DNA from: Mesorhizobium loti
GTDB taxonomy: Bacteria > Pseudomonadota > Alphaproteobacteria > Rhizobiales > Rhizobiaceae
Direction of reading: 5' to 3'
Length of the DNA stretch: 64,000 nucleotides
Assembly: GCF_002858745.1 (NCBI RefSeq)
Contig: NZ_PJRO01000005.1
Coordinates: 378,865-442,864 of the forward strand
This document shows, piece by piece, positions 11,601-19,165 of the stretch. The notes under the pieces were generated by a model. The model saw only the letters and a program-made list of their open reading frames with translations. It had not been told where the DNA came from and did not search any database. Made by a program: the position numbers and the translations under genes. The first letter of the stretch is position 1; each line of letters starts with the position of its first letter.

Positions 11601-12562
11601 GCCTCGTCGGTGCGCCAGACGAAACGCACGGGAGCCGCGCCGCGATCGATTGCCTGCCTGGCGGCCGGTGCGGCAACGGCAGGTTCGGAGGCTGTCGGCG
11701 CGCGCTCTTCGCCACTCTTGCCGGTTTCGCTGAAATACCAGCCATCATGATGCTGATCGCCGGGGGCAGCGCTCGCGGAAGCACTGTCATCGGCAGCGCG
11801 CCAGCCTTCAGCCGCAACTTCAGACTGCTCAGCAGAAGATGTCGGGCCGTTGCCGGCGGAGGTTGGTGTGGCGGGAACCGTTTCGACCTGGCCAGCACTG
11901 CCGTCGTCGATCACCACCAGCAGATGGCGTACCGGATCGTCGGTCAGCCTTGCCAGGCCGGCGGGCAAGGCACGTGTCCCAGCCTGCACACGTTGCTTCA
12001 GCGTGCGTTCGTGCTCGCGGCCGGTTTCGCTTGCCAGCGCGGCAAGCGTTTCGGTGGTGATGCAGAGCGCTGAAAATCCCTCCGACGCGGCTTCGACATT
12101 GCCGTTGCCGTCGACGAAGGCAAGGAACTGCCCGTCGGCGGTGAAGCCGCTGATGGCGCGTTCGGCGATCTCGGCCACACTGCGCGAGCCGCCCTGCTGG
12201 GCCGGCACCGAAAGCAGGATCGCCGCTTCGCCATCCGGCATGGTCACGGCACTGGCCTGGAAACCGATCGCCTGGGTTGCCACGCCCCTGGAAAGCCGGA
12301 CCAGCAGCGCGCGGTTGCGGCCGATGGCCGGGAAGCCGGCGGTGGCCATGATCTGGCGTTTCGCCACCGGCGGCAGGCCGGCCGGCGCGCCGATCGCCGC
12401 CTCGATGTCGGCATGGCCGAGCACGGCCGCACCCGGGCCGTTTGCCCACAGCACCTGGTCGAGGTCGGCCGACAGGATGAGGAGCGCATCGCCGGCGGCA
12501 AAGCGCGTCCGCACCTCATCGAGGACGGCAACATCGAGGAACGAATAGTTCTCGGACGGCAT
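8621..12562 (-). CDS. cbrA: PAS-domain sensor histidine kinase CbrA (DivJ/PleC family)
   Basis: Large kinase of 1313 aa. Order seen: N-terminal PAS-like region (residues 1-200), a second PAS-like domain (about 320-430), a long Ala/Pro/Glu-rich low-complexity stretch (about 430-830), two more PAS domains (about 830-1070), then HisKA with the H box SHEIRTPLNAIIGFSELM and an ATPase domain (VLSNAVRYT, DTGVGM, GTGLGLPLT). The H box and LLDISKIEAG motif are of the DivJ/PleC type that acts on DivK. Position between acetoacetyl-CoA synthetase and phasin matches S. meliloti CbrA. ATG 12562 was chosen over a TTG at 12574, which lies too close to the GGAGG site. The low-complexity part makes the protein unusually long. 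Confidence 0.87.
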   Translation of the reverse strand: MPSENYSFLDVAVLDEVRTRFAAGDALLILSADLDQVLWANGPGAAVLGHADIEAAIGAPAGLPPVAKRQIMATAGFPAIGRNRALLVRLSRGVATQAIGFQASAVTMPDGEAAILLSVPAQQGGSRSVAEIAERAISGFTADGQFLAFVDGNGNVEAASEGFSALCITTETLAALASETGREHERTLKQRVQAGTRALPAGLARLTDDPVRHLLVVIDDGSAGQVETVPATPTSAGNGPTSSAEQSEVAAEGWRAADDSASASAAPGDQHHDGWYFSETGKSGEERAPTASEPAVAAPAARQAIDRGAAPVRFVWRTDEAGRFSAISPEFAAIVGEAAADVIGRRFKDVATTFGFDPSGEIAGLLDRRDTWSGRSVAWPIAGSSLKVPVDLAALPVYDRNRNFEGFRGFGVARQADATEDHERVGEALTPGWTPSETASAPVTAPSESEAKQPGEDARQQNPFHGEAPALAIAPTPERRFTDKVIRLAEHRTPANDKGLSNVERTAFREIGERLKKDSAADTGKASPARTTPEEAIPAAPHTDIAPAAPETGKVETIAASGKNGEAAKPADAVPPVAEQALEAAIPPAVAVPDEQPPLDDRPSAAEPAAAVTQDEVDSLEEPAAAEDDSAALIEAQEAEDIEDLTRLDGADAEQISEIEDSVANSELPVSLSSQPEVEAAKSDDAGQLSAARPAAPRSLLAFAAPDEGKADDKLAHTLDNVGDVKAAAAKAAGKRRGTFHEEAPGERAEEAAEEADLARLEDDGDVTHPRDEVEAPVAEPEQPVPAPPASILVPSTAPPLQADGFVPAAFSIGETVPDTSLVARLPVPLLIHSGGELHYANAEFLTLTGYGDLAALETAGGLDTLFADAYASDDVPDHSDHKLRLRKADGEEVPVEAVLRSVPWGKGKALMLVLNGKAENQPARVVPFPSTEAAQPDNAELKARIAEMRTIIDTATDGVVLINRDGTIRSISQPAEALFSFDSDDITGKPFASLFAIESQKAARDYLAGLSDNGVASVLNDGREVIGREAEGRFIPLFMTIGRLPGDSGYCAVVRDITQWKRAEEELTQARAVAERASSQKTDFLARISHEIRTPLNAIIGFSELMVDEKFGPVANERYRDYLRDINRSGNHVLDLVNDLLDISKIEAGQQEMDYEAVSLNDTLAEAVALMQPQANRERVIIRSSFASRLPEVVADLRSIRQIALNVLSNAVRYTQAGGQVIVSTAYETSGDVVMRVRDTGVGMTAAEIEHALKPFKQVNALKRGRGDGTGLGLPLTKAMVEANRARFTINSTPGEGTLVEVAFPSTRVLAD

Positions 12563-12708
12563 GCGCTCTGGCAATCCTCCAGGAGATGGCCGCGGTTAAT
12601 GCTTCGTTAATAAATGGGTGCTGCCACAAGGTCCACAAGCCAGAAGCGAGCCCACTTGAAAAGTGAGGCTTTTGGTTAACGCGGGCATCCCGTTGTTTCT
12701 CTTTGTAA

Positions 12709-12743
12709 ATGTTGCGTCGCAACATAAATATTGCACTGCACAA
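12709..12743. promoter_or_regulatory. Candidate PhaR operator(s) upstream of the phasin gene
   Basis: ATGTTGCGTCGCAACAT (12709-12725) is an 8-bp inverted repeat around one base. It is followed six bases later by TTGCACTGCACAA (12731-12743), another TGCA-type near-palindrome. PhaR, the polyhydroxybutyrate-responsive repressor, binds TGC-rich palindromes in phasin promoters of alphaproteobacteria, so this is its expected place. Binding is inferred, not shown. Confidence 0.55.
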
Positions 12744-12830
12744 TGGGAAATGCTATGGTGTTAACAGAAATGAACGAGACGGCACGGCGCCAGAGACGGT
12801 GAATGTGCCCGTCCATTACGAGGATGGAAA

Positions 12831-13283
12831 ATGTCCAAGACCAAGACCGCCGAGACCACCGAATTCCCGACCTTCGACGCTTCGCAGGCTGCTGATCAGG
12901 TTCGCGCTTTCGCCGAGAAGGGCGTTGAGCAGTCGAAGGAGACCTTCGCCAAGTTGAAGACCGGCGCTGAGGAAGCCAAGAAGGCTTTCGACACCAGCTA
13001 CGAGACCGCCAAGACCACGTCGAGCGACCTGTCGCTGAAGGCGATCGCCACGCTGCGCGCCAATGCCGAAGCCAATTTCTCGCACCTGGAGGCTCTCGTC
13101 GGCGCCAAGTCGCTGTCGGAAGTCGTCGAGCTGCAGACCTCCTTCCTGCGCTCGCGCGTCGAGACGGTCGTCGAGCAGGCCAAGGAATTCCAGGCCGCTG
13201 CCTCCAAGGCTGCCGAAGAGGTTTCCAAGCCGTACAAGGCCGCTTTCGAGAAGGCCTTCAAGGACGTTTCCACGGCTGCCTGA
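12831..13283 (+). CDS. phaP: Phasin family protein (polyhydroxybutyrate granule-associated)
   Basis: A 150-aa, strongly helical, Ala/Lys/Glu-rich protein without Cys, membrane segment or signal peptide. The core around residues 30-125 (GVEQSKETFAKLKTGAEEAK, then LSEVVELQTSFLRSRVETVVEQ) is the phasin pattern; the segment KSLSEVVELQTSFL is the most typical. Phasins coat polyhydroxybutyrate granules and limit coalescence. A candidate PhaR operator lies 90-120 nt upstream and an anti-Shine-Dalgarno type RNA lies just downstream. Confidence 0.9.
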   Translation: MSKTKTAETTEFPTFDASQAADQVRAFAEKGVEQSKETFAKLKTGAEEAKKAFDTSYETAKTTSSDLSLKAIATLRANAEANFSHLEALVGAKSLSEVVELQTSFLRSRVETVVEQAKEFQAAASKAAEEVSKPYKAAFEKAFKDVSTAA

Positions 13284-13339
13284 CTGCGGCAAAATGGCAA
13301 GGCGGCGGCCTTGTAAGCGTTCCGCCGGCTTCCTAGCTG

Positions 13340-13459
13340 TATGAGACAAGAGATACCTGGGGTGGTTTCCTCCTCCCTCCGCTCCAGGCAAAAGCCGGTT
13401 CCTCCCACCGGCTTCATATTGGAAAAAGGCCGGCACCTCCTCCCGCCGGCCTTTTTTCC
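13340..13459 (+). ncRNA. Small RNA with CCUCCUCCC loops (cuckoo / alpha-r14-like candidate)
   Basis: Three consecutive hairpins follow the phasin gene. Hairpin 1 (13356-13388, CCTGG/CCAGG) has CCTCCTCCC at 13369 in its loop. Hairpin 2 (13392-13414, AAGCCGGT/ACCGGCTT) exposes TCCTCCC. Hairpin 3 (13421-13459, 14-bp stem) exposes CCTCCTCCC at 13436 and ends in a T run, so it doubles as terminator. Repeated anti-Shine-Dalgarno motifs in loops are the hallmark of the alphaproteobacterial cuckoo/CcsR/alpha-r14 RNAs, thought to act through ribosome-site-like targets. It could be a separate transcript or be processed from the phasin mRNA. Confidence 0.78.
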
Positions 13460-13728
13460 AACAAGGGTAGGACCTCTTCCGAAAATCGGTACTGCGTCTC
13501 GGCAGAGGCTTGAGTTTGAATGCCAGAGTTGAATGCCAGAGTTGAATGAATGCGTCGGCAGCCCCAGCGTAGATCGGGGACCGGGTGAATACGGATGTGG
13601 GTGAGCAGGCCTTTGCCTTCGCAAGAGCCTTGAATTACGATCCGATTGCCCGTATGGACGCTTCGCCGGATGACGGAGCGCGGCTGACACGAGTGGAGCT
13701 GGTGTTGCGATCATCGACGGGCATGAGT
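13460..13728. other. Gap before tRNA-His, no gene recognised
   Basis: The stretch holds a 13-bp direct repeat GAATGCCAGAGTT in two adjacent copies (13518-13543). No convincing reading frame, hairpin or promoter was recognised. Presumably it contains the tRNA promoter. Confidence 0.5.
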
Positions 13729-13805
13729 GCCGTTGTAGCTCAGATGGTTAGAGCGCCGGATTGTGGATCCGGAGGTCGCTGGTTCGATCCCAGCCAACGG
13801 TACCA
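13729..13805 (+). tRNA. tRNA-His (anticodon GTG)
   Basis: A full cloverleaf is visible: acceptor GCCGTTG/CAACGGT, D stem GCTC/GAGC, anticodon stem CCGGA/TCCGG around loop TTGTGGA (anticodon GTG), T arm GCTGG/CCAGC with loop TTCGATC, and encoded CCA (13803-13805). The discriminator is A (13802), the first acceptor pair is G-U, and the base before position 1 is T (13728). The G-1:C73 pair that marks most bacterial tRNA-His is therefore absent, as known for the alphaproteobacterial clade with an uncommon HisRS. Confidence 0.96.
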
Positions 13806-13913
13806 CTTCATTTTCGCCGGGTGGATGCCCCGCAAACCAATCACTGAAATCAGGTCTTGTTCTTTGGTGCCGGTAAGGTTGCCGTGAGCTTACGACTCGG
13901 TTTCAATTGAAAC

Positions 13914-14012
13914 AGAGCAATTCCAGCAAAAGTGCCTAGCGGTTTTGCGTCCGGAATTGCGCAAAAAGAAGATAGAGCGTTTCCGCGTTTCCGTGAAAAA
14001 CGGAAACGCTCT
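13914..14012. repeat. AGAGCGTTTCCG palindromic repeat, full composite copy
   Basis: Composite element of about 99 nt: AGAGCAATTCCAGCAAAAGTG, then GCGGTTTTGCGTCCGGAATT, a GCGCAAAAAGAAG linker, and the terminal palindrome AGAGCGTTTCCG...CGGAAACGCTCT. The same layout occurs at 39600 and, inverted, inside the hydrolase gene at 23924. It lies between tRNA-His and the DUF768 gene. Confidence 0.88.
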
Positions 14013-14078
14013 AATGACACCGGCCCGCCGCGCGCTCAGCGCCGGCAGCCGGCAAGAACCGAAACGGGTAGTTCAAAT

Positions 14079-14321
14079 ATGAGCGTACACGCGATCGAAT
14101 TTCTGCAGGACTGGATCGGCAAGGAGTGCTGCGCCCCGTCCGAAGCAGTGAAGATCGAAAAGCATGCCGAGGTCTTGGCCAAGCAGTGCGCCGCCAAGGC
14201 CGCCGAAGCGGGTATCCCGCTGGAAGACCTCCAGGAAGAGGTCGGCGACATCCAGGAACTGATCGCTTCCCGCCTCGAAGAGGCTGTCGAGGCTGAAACC
14301 GACACGGACAAGGCCGCCTGA
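14079..14321 (+). CDS. DUF768 family small protein
   Basis: An 80-aa acidic protein beginning MSVHAIEFLQDWIGKE. The pattern of an N-terminal FL..W motif, a helical middle and the EEVGDIQELI segment fits DUF768, a family of unknown function expanded in Mesorhizobium. No signal or membrane segment. The start is the first ATG after the repeat element; the preceding ribosome site (AAACGGGTAG) is weak. Confidence 0.72.
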   Translation: MSVHAIEFLQDWIGKECCAPSEAVKIEKHAEVLAKQCAAKAAEAGIPLEDLQEEVGDIQELIASRLEEAVEAETDTDKAA

Positions 14322-14378
14322 GGCTGCCTGCTTTTCTCCCCCATGCGGAGAAGGGCACCAACATTCTCGGGGTTGGCG

Positions 14379-14741
14379 ATGCCGCTCGGCCGGGTTGTGA
14401 TCTACGCCAGGGATGTCGAGGAAACCGCCCGGTTTTACGAACGGCATTTTGGCTTCACGGCAACCGAATCGCCCGGAGACAGGATCGTCGAGCTCGTCGC
14501 CAGGGATGGCGGCGCCAACATCATGCTTCATCAGGCCGCAAAAGGTCAGCGCAGCGGTCAGTCGATCGTCAAGCTGGCTTTTGATGTCGAGGATGTTGAA
14601 CTGTTCTGCTGGCAACGCGCCGAAGACGGCCTCGATTTCGGTACCATCCACAAGGCCGACGGCTATCTGTTCGCCAATGCCAAAGACCCTTGCCAGAACT
14701 CCATCTCGGTTTCGAGCCGGGCTTTCCGGAAAGAAGGCTGA
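14379..14741 (+). CDS. VOC (glyoxalase/bleomycin-resistance fold) family protein
   Basis: A 120-aa single-domain VOC protein: LGRVVIYARDVEETARFYERHFGF opens the first beta-alpha-beta-beta-beta unit (quoted here in part as YARDVEETARFYERHFGF), and AKDPCQNSISVS closes the second. Substrate is unknown. ATG 14379 was preferred to 14343 because the family starts a few residues before the first strand. It lies 57 nt after the DUF768 gene. Confidence 0.75.
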   Translation: MPLGRVVIYARDVEETARFYERHFGFTATESPGDRIVELVARDGGANIMLHQAAKGQRSGQSIVKLAFDVEDVELFCWQRAEDGLDFGTIHKADGYLFANAKDPCQNSISVSSRAFRKEG

Positions 14742-14749
14742 GGCAGTTG

Positions 14750-14805
14750 CTCATCCGATCTCGCCTTTGGCCCGGCCACCTTCTCCCGCAAGCAAGGGGA
14801 GAAGG
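14750..14805. repeat. CTTCTCCC/GGGAGAAGG dispersed repeat, partial copy
   Basis: The stretch TCATCCGATCTCGCC followed by CCACCTTCTCCCGCAAG and GGGGAGAAGG is a partial copy of the repeat seen in full at 38560-38770. Shorter fragments occur at 19138-19165 and 24847-24875. It lies between the VOC gene and the xseA stop codon. Confidence 0.65.
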
Positions 14806-14848
14806 AGGATCGCTCCGCCATCTGGCGTGAGATCGATCGCGTTGAGCT

Positions 14849-16444
14849 TTAAAACAACGAGCCCTGGCCGCTGGTGGTTTTTTCCTTTGGCGTCGCCTTG
14901 GCCGGTTTGGTCGGCGCCGGACTTGGCGCCGGTTCGCCGCCCTCGGCCATCGCATGCGCGGAGCCATCGGCAAAGCGCAGTTCCAGCGCAGTACCCGGTG
15001 TCACCTCCGCCGCTCGCTTCACCAGTGTTCCGTTGGCATCCAGCACCAGCGCATAGCCCCGCTCCAGGATCGCCTGTTCCGACAGCCTCAGTGTCGACAG
15101 CAGTCGGTCGGCCTGGGTAAGGCGGGCGCGCAGCCGCTCCAGCCGCACCGTCATCGTCTGGTCCTTGCGGCGCGCCAGCGCCACCAGAGCGTCAGCCTGT
15201 AGCTTCTGCCGGCGTGCGATAGGGGCGGGCGAGAGCCTTGCTGCCGTCCGCATGAAGCGCGTGCGGCGTTCGCGCACGATGCCGAGGAAGGCCGCCTGCG
15301 CGCGGGCAAGATCGCGCGCGGTGAGCCGCCGCGCCTCGTCCATGCGTCTGGAAAGTGTCGCAGTCGTCAGCCGGAGCGCGCCGAGCCGGTTGCGTTTGCG
15401 TTCGATCGCCACCGACAGGGCGCGGCCGAGCCGGTTTTCCGCCTCGTCGAAGCGACGTCTTGGCAATGCCAGCAACTGGTCGGGCGAGGGTAGCGCCCGT
15501 GCGGCTGCGCGTGCCGCCTGGCGCCGGCGGTCGATGCCGCGCGAAAGCGCTGCGCCAAGCCTGGCCGACAGATTGGCCAGTGTCGCTTCCAGTTCGCCCT
15601 TTACCGGCACGGCGATTTCTGCGGCACCTGTCGGTGTCGGCGCGCGGACGTCCGCCGCGAGGTCGATCAGCGTCCAGTCTGTCTCATGACCGACGGCCGA
15701 GATGACAGGGATGTGGGAAGCCGCAACGGCGCGGGCCAGCCCTTCGTCGTTGAAACCCCACAGATCTTCAAGGCTGCCGCCGCCGCGGGCCACGATGATC
15801 AGGTCCGGCCGCGGGATCGGTCCGCCCGGTTCCAGGCTGTTGAAGCCTTCAATCGCGACGGTGGCCTCCATGCCGGCTGTTTCGCCCTGCACGCGAACCG
15901 GCCACACCAGCACATGCAATGGGAAGCGATCGCGGATACGGTGCAGGATATCGCGGATCACCGCGCCGGTGGGCGAGGTGATGACACCAATCACCGACGG
16001 CATATAGGGCAAGAGCTGCTTGCGGCCTGCGTCGAACAGGCCTTCCGCGGCGAGGCGGCGCTTGCGCTCTTCCAGCATCGCCATCAAGGCGCCGGCACCG
16101 GCAGGCTCCAGATTGTCGATGACGATCTGGTAGTTCGATTTGCCGGGATAGGTGGTGAGCTTGCCGGAGGCGATCACTTCCATGCCCTCTTCGGGGCGGA
16201 AGCGCAGCCTGCTCATCGTACCTTTCCACACCACGGCATCGAGCCGGGAACGGTCGTCCTTCAGCGCGAAATAGGCATGGCCCGACGAATGCGGGCCGCG
16301 ATAGCCGGAAATCTCGCCGCGCACGCGCACATTGCCGAAGGTGTCTTCCACCGTGCGCTTCAGCGCGCCGGAAATCTCGCTCACCGTATATTCGGTGGCG
16401 TTCGTCGCGCCCGGCTTCGAATCGTCTTCGAAAAAATCACTCAT
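14849..16444 (-). CDS. xseA: Exodeoxyribonuclease VII large subunit
   Basis: Catalytic subunit (531 aa) of the single-strand-specific nuclease ExoVII. Seen: N-terminal OB fold ([18 protein letters not shown], then GHAYFALKD), the conserved core [35 protein letters not shown] and [13 protein letters not shown], a long Arg/Ala-rich coiled-coil region (about 280-440), and the C-terminal ILERGYALV segment. ATG 16444 (MSDFFEDD) was chosen; the frame is open to 16588 but overlaps the divergent transporter. The small subunit xseB is not in the window. Confidence 0.95.
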   Translation of the reverse strand: MSDFFEDDSKPGATNATEYTVSEISGALKRTVEDTFGNVRVRGEISGYRGPHSSGHAYFALKDDRSRLDAVVWKGTMSRLRFRPEEGMEVIASGKLTTYPGKSNYQIVIDNLEPAGAGALMAMLEERKRRLAAEGLFDAGRKQLLPYMPSVIGVITSPTGAVIRDILHRIRDRFPLHVLVWPVRVQGETAGMEATVAIEGFNSLEPGGPIPRPDLIIVARGGGSLEDLWGFNDEGLARAVAASHIPVISAVGHETDWTLIDLAADVRAPTPTGAAEIAVPVKGELEATLANLSARLGAALSRGIDRRRQAARAAARALPSPDQLLALPRRRFDEAENRLGRALSVAIERKRNRLGALRLTTATLSRRMDEARRLTARDLARAQAAFLGIVRERRTRFMRTAARLSPAPIARRQKLQADALVALARRKDQTMTVRLERLRARLTQADRLLSTLRLSEQAILERGYALVLDANGTLVKRAAEVTPGTALELRFADGSAHAMAEGGEPAPSPAPTKPAKATPKEKTTSGQGSLF

Positions 16445-16580
16445 CCGCCGATTGGCGCGCTGCAGGGGCGGTGGGTCAAGCCCTTGCAGGAAGACCGGGC
16501 CTTGCTGGACCACACGAATGCGATGGACGCGGACGGCCAGTGCGCCTACCGATGTGAAATTCCTGAAATCAAGGCGCTCC

Positions 16581-17531
16581 ATGAACATGCAGCAATCCCG
16601 GCCGCCTGAAGCTGCGCCCGTTGCGGCGCGCAGCGCCAGCGAACGTCCGTTCGAGCCGCTCGACTATAGTCTCTACGCCCTAACCGTCATTGCCTGGAGC
16701 CTGTCCTGGTACGCCATCGAGTTCCAGGTCGGCACCGTGGCCAACGAGGTCAACATCGTCTGGCGCTTCGCCATCGCCACGGCGCTGATGTTTACCTGGG
16801 TGCTGCTGAAGCGTGGCCGGCTGCGCTTCACCCTGGCAGACCATATGCGCTTTCTGGCGCTCGGCGTGCTGATGTTCTCGTCCAATTTCCTGCTGTTCTA
16901 CTACGGCGCCGGCTATCTGGTTTCGGGGCTCTTGTCGGTGGTCTTTTCGCTGGCCTCGGTCATGAACATGATGCTCGGTGCTGTGGTGATGCGCGAAAGG
17001 CCGTCGCCGCGCGTCCTGCTTGGCGGGCTCACCGGCTTCTGCGGCATTGCGTTGATGTTCCTGCCGGAGATCTTCGGCCATGATCTCGGCGGCGGCACGC
17101 TGGTCGGCCTTGCCTTCTGCGTGGCCGGCACTCTCTCCTTCTGCATCGGCAACGTGATTTCGGCCGCCGGCATGCGCAAGGGCCTGCCGCTCGTCTCGAT
17201 GAATGCCTGGGGCATGCTCTACGGCACGCTGTGGTCGGCGGTCCTGGCCTTCCTGATGGGCCGCACCTTCACCATGGTGCCCACGGTGGCCTATTTCGGC
17301 TCGCTGCTGTTCCTGGCGGTTGTCTCCACCATCATGGGTTTTGCCGCCTATCTCACGCTGCTCGGCCGCATCGGCGCTGCCCGCGCCGGCTATGCCACGG
17401 TGATGTTCCCGATCTTCGCGCTGCTGGTCTCGACGGTGCTCGAAGGCTATCGATGGACCGCCTTCGCCATCGTCGGCCTCGTGCTGGTCGCGGTCGGCAA
17501 TGTGCTGGTGGTGCGTGGCGGCCGACGCTGA
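16581..17531 (+). CDS. EamA/DMT-family transporter
   Basis: A 316-aa membrane protein with about ten hydrophobic segments arranged as two EamA repeats (residues 30-165 and 170-315), ending [10 protein letters not shown]. Such proteins export metabolites or take up nucleotide-type compounds; the substrate is not predictable. The start at MNMQQS is preferred: the upstream open frame overlaps xseA on the other strand. The gene is divergent from xseA and convergent with the LysR gene. Confidence 0.85.
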   Translation: MNMQQSRPPEAAPVAARSASERPFEPLDYSLYALTVIAWSLSWYAIEFQVGTVANEVNIVWRFAIATALMFTWVLLKRGRLRFTLADHMRFLALGVLMFSSNFLLFYYGAGYLVSGLLSVVFSLASVMNMMLGAVVMRERPSPRVLLGGLTGFCGIALMFLPEIFGHDLGGGTLVGLAFCVAGTLSFCIGNVISAAGMRKGLPLVSMNAWGMLYGTLWSAVLAFLMGRTFTMVPTVAYFGSLLFLAVVSTIMGFAAYLTLLGRIGAARAGYATVMFPIFALLVSTVLEGYRWTAFAIVGLVLVAVGNVLVVRGGRR

Positions 17532-17568
17532 AGCGTCCCGGCCGCTACTGGCGAGCTTAAAACATCTC

Positions 17569-18534
17569 CTACCAGCCTGGCATGATCTGGCTGGGCTTGG
17601 TGCGCTTCATCTTGGTGAAGGCGAGCGAGGCGAAATCGAAGCTGCCGGCTTCCTCGTTCATCGGCACCGAGATGTTGTCGAGGCTTTCGGCGATGTGCCG
17701 CGCCAGTGCCTCGACGATTTCCGGCCGGCTGGTCTGGCCGCGCATCAGGCCGATGCGGCAGTCGGGCAGCAAGCCGAAGCCATCGGCTTCGCCCAGCACC
17801 CGCATGCCGGGGCGCAGCGCGCATTCCGGCAGCACTGAGATCGCCAGTCCCGACAGCACGGCGGCGGCGATGACCGTGGCCGAGAAGGACGAGAACAGGA
17901 TGCGGTAGTCACGGTGCATCTCGTCCAGCACGTCGCAGGCGGCGCGGCGCCAGATGCAGTTCGGCCGACCGAAAGCCATCGGCAGCACTTCTTCTTCATG
18001 GGTGGCGTGGTTGGCCGAGGTGACCCACAGCAGCGGTTCGCGCCGCACCACTTCCGACTGGCCGCGCGCGTCATTGTGGGTGACCAGCGCAAGGTCGAGA
18101 TGGCCACGCTTGATCTGTTCCACCAGGCCGGGCGTCGGTTCGCAGGTGACGGTCAGTTCGACACGCGGATTGGAGCGGGCAAAGCGCGCCATGATCTCGG
18201 GCAGGAAGCGGTCGGCATAATCATCCGGCGTGCCGATGCGGATGGTGCCTTCCAGCCGGTTGTCGTCGAAGGCGGAAAGCGTCTCGCGGTTCAGGTAGAT
18301 CAGCCGGCGGGCATAGGACAAAAGCCGGTCGCCATCCTCGGTCAGCTTGTTGGAGCGGCCGTCCTTCTCGAACAGCGGCTTGCCGATGCGCTCCTCCAGC
18401 CGCCGCATCTGCATCGATACCGCCGACTGTGTACGGTGCACCTCTTCGGCGGCGCGGGTGAATGACCCTGTGTCTGCGATCGAGATGAAGGTCTGCAACT
18501 GGTCGAGATCGAGCGGCGCTTTCATGGCATCCAT
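17569..18534 (-). CDS. LysR family transcriptional regulator
   Basis: A 321-aa regulator with an N-terminal winged helix (LDQLQTFISIADTGSFTRAA, recognition region TQSAVSMQMRRLEE) and a periplasmic-binding-like effector domain from about residue 95 (IRIGTPDDYADRFLP). It is divergent from the DUF1127 gene with a 162-nt gap. The gap holds TTGGATTAATCAA (about 18572), an AT-rich near-palindrome of the sort LysR proteins bind, so control of the DUF1127 gene is possible. Effector unknown. Confidence 0.9.
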   Translation of the reverse strand: MDAMKAPLDLDQLQTFISIADTGSFTRAAEEVHRTQSAVSMQMRRLEERIGKPLFEKDGRSNKLTEDGDRLLSYARRLIYLNRETLSAFDDNRLEGTIRIGTPDDYADRFLPEIMARFARSNPRVELTVTCEPTPGLVEQIKRGHLDLALVTHNDARGQSEVVRREPLLWVTSANHATHEEEVLPMAFGRPNCIWRRAACDVLDEMHRDYRILFSSFSATVIAAAVLSGLAISVLPECALRPGMRVLGEADGFGLLPDCRIGLMRGQTSRPEIVEALARHIAESLDNISVPMNEEAGSFDFASLAFTKMKRTKPSQIMPGW

Positions 18535-18696
18535 CCATCATCATAGTTGATGATAGAGATTAAAAACATTCGTTGGATTAATCAATCGCAACGTGGCATT
18601 TATCCAATCGTCCACATCAGCGCGTGAGAAACGGCTGCGGGCCGCCAGTTTTGGCGGCGCTGAGTTCTGTTGCGCGCAGTTTCGAGGAGAAGATAA

Positions 18697-18987
18697 ATGA
18701 CCACGTATGATTTCGCCCCTGAGAGTGCGCGCATCACCGCGACCCCGGCTGCTGCGACGCGCGTGTTCAATCGTATGATCGGCTTTTTCCACGCTTGGCA
18801 GAACCGACGCACCTTCTATCGCCTCGGCGAGATGTCGGATGCGGAGCTTGCCGATATCGGCCTGACCCGCGCCGATCTCTCCGTCGCCATCGACTTGCCC
18901 TTCGGCTCGGACCCGACGGTGAAGCTGCGCTCGATCGCCAGTGAGCGCATTGCCTCCATCGAGGAACTGGCCCGCAGGGTGGCTTGA
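18697..18987 (+). CDS. DUF1127 domain protein
   Basis: A 96-aa protein with the DUF1127 core in residues 33-65: WQNRRTFYRLGEMSDAELAD followed by IGLTRADLS. DUF1127 proteins are small Arg-rich alphaproteobacterial proteins; one member in Rhodobacter (CcaF1) binds RNA and is cotranscribed with CCUCCUCCC-type small RNAs. Here a structured, terminator-ended region follows directly. The ribosome site is AGGAGA, about 8 nt before the ATG. Confidence 0.85.
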   Translation: MTTYDFAPESARITATPAAATRVFNRMIGFFHAWQNRRTFYRLGEMSDAELADIGLTRADLSVAIDLPFGSDPTVKLRSIASERIASIEELARRVA

Positions 18988-18989
18988 TT

Positions 18990-19120
18990 TTTCGCCTCCT
19001 GTCGCGGCCTCTGGCGGGACAGCGGAACAAGGGTTGCTGCAGGTTTCCCACTCCCTTCCGGCTCGACCCAGCCGGGACCTGCGCACCGCCCGGTCCCCCC
19101 ACGGACCGGGCTTTTTCTTT
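18990..19120 (+). ncRNA. Candidate structured 3' RNA after the DUF1127 gene
   Basis: Directly after the DUF1127 stop come a CCTCCT motif (18995), a long hairpin with outer stem GCAGGT/ACCTGC (19039-19082) enclosing CCGGCT/AGCCGG and a pyrimidine-rich TTCCCACTCCCTTCC strand, and a 9-bp terminator GCCCGGTCC/GGACCGGGC with a C-rich loop and T run (19088-19120). The order DUF1127 gene, C-rich hairpins, terminator resembles the CcaF1-CcsR arrangement of Rhodobacter. It may simply be a structured terminator region. Confidence 0.45.
19088..19120 (+). terminator. Terminator after DUF1127 region
   Basis: Stem GCCCGGTCC / GGACCGGGC, loop CCCCAC, followed by TTTTTCTTTTT. Confidence 0.88.
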
Positions 19121-19165
19121 TTGGGAGTGCGTTTTGCCTTCTCCCCTTGTGGGAGAAGGCACTTG

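Noticed and set aside
10256..12073. 605-aa plus-strand open frame opposite cbrA
   Set aside because: Its translation is Arg/Gly-rich with no domain pattern and lies opposite the low-complexity region of the kinase; a compositional shadow.
13729..14012. Integration site of a genomic island at tRNA-His
   Set aside because: No integrase, no duplicated tRNA 3' end in the window, and neighbouring genes are core.
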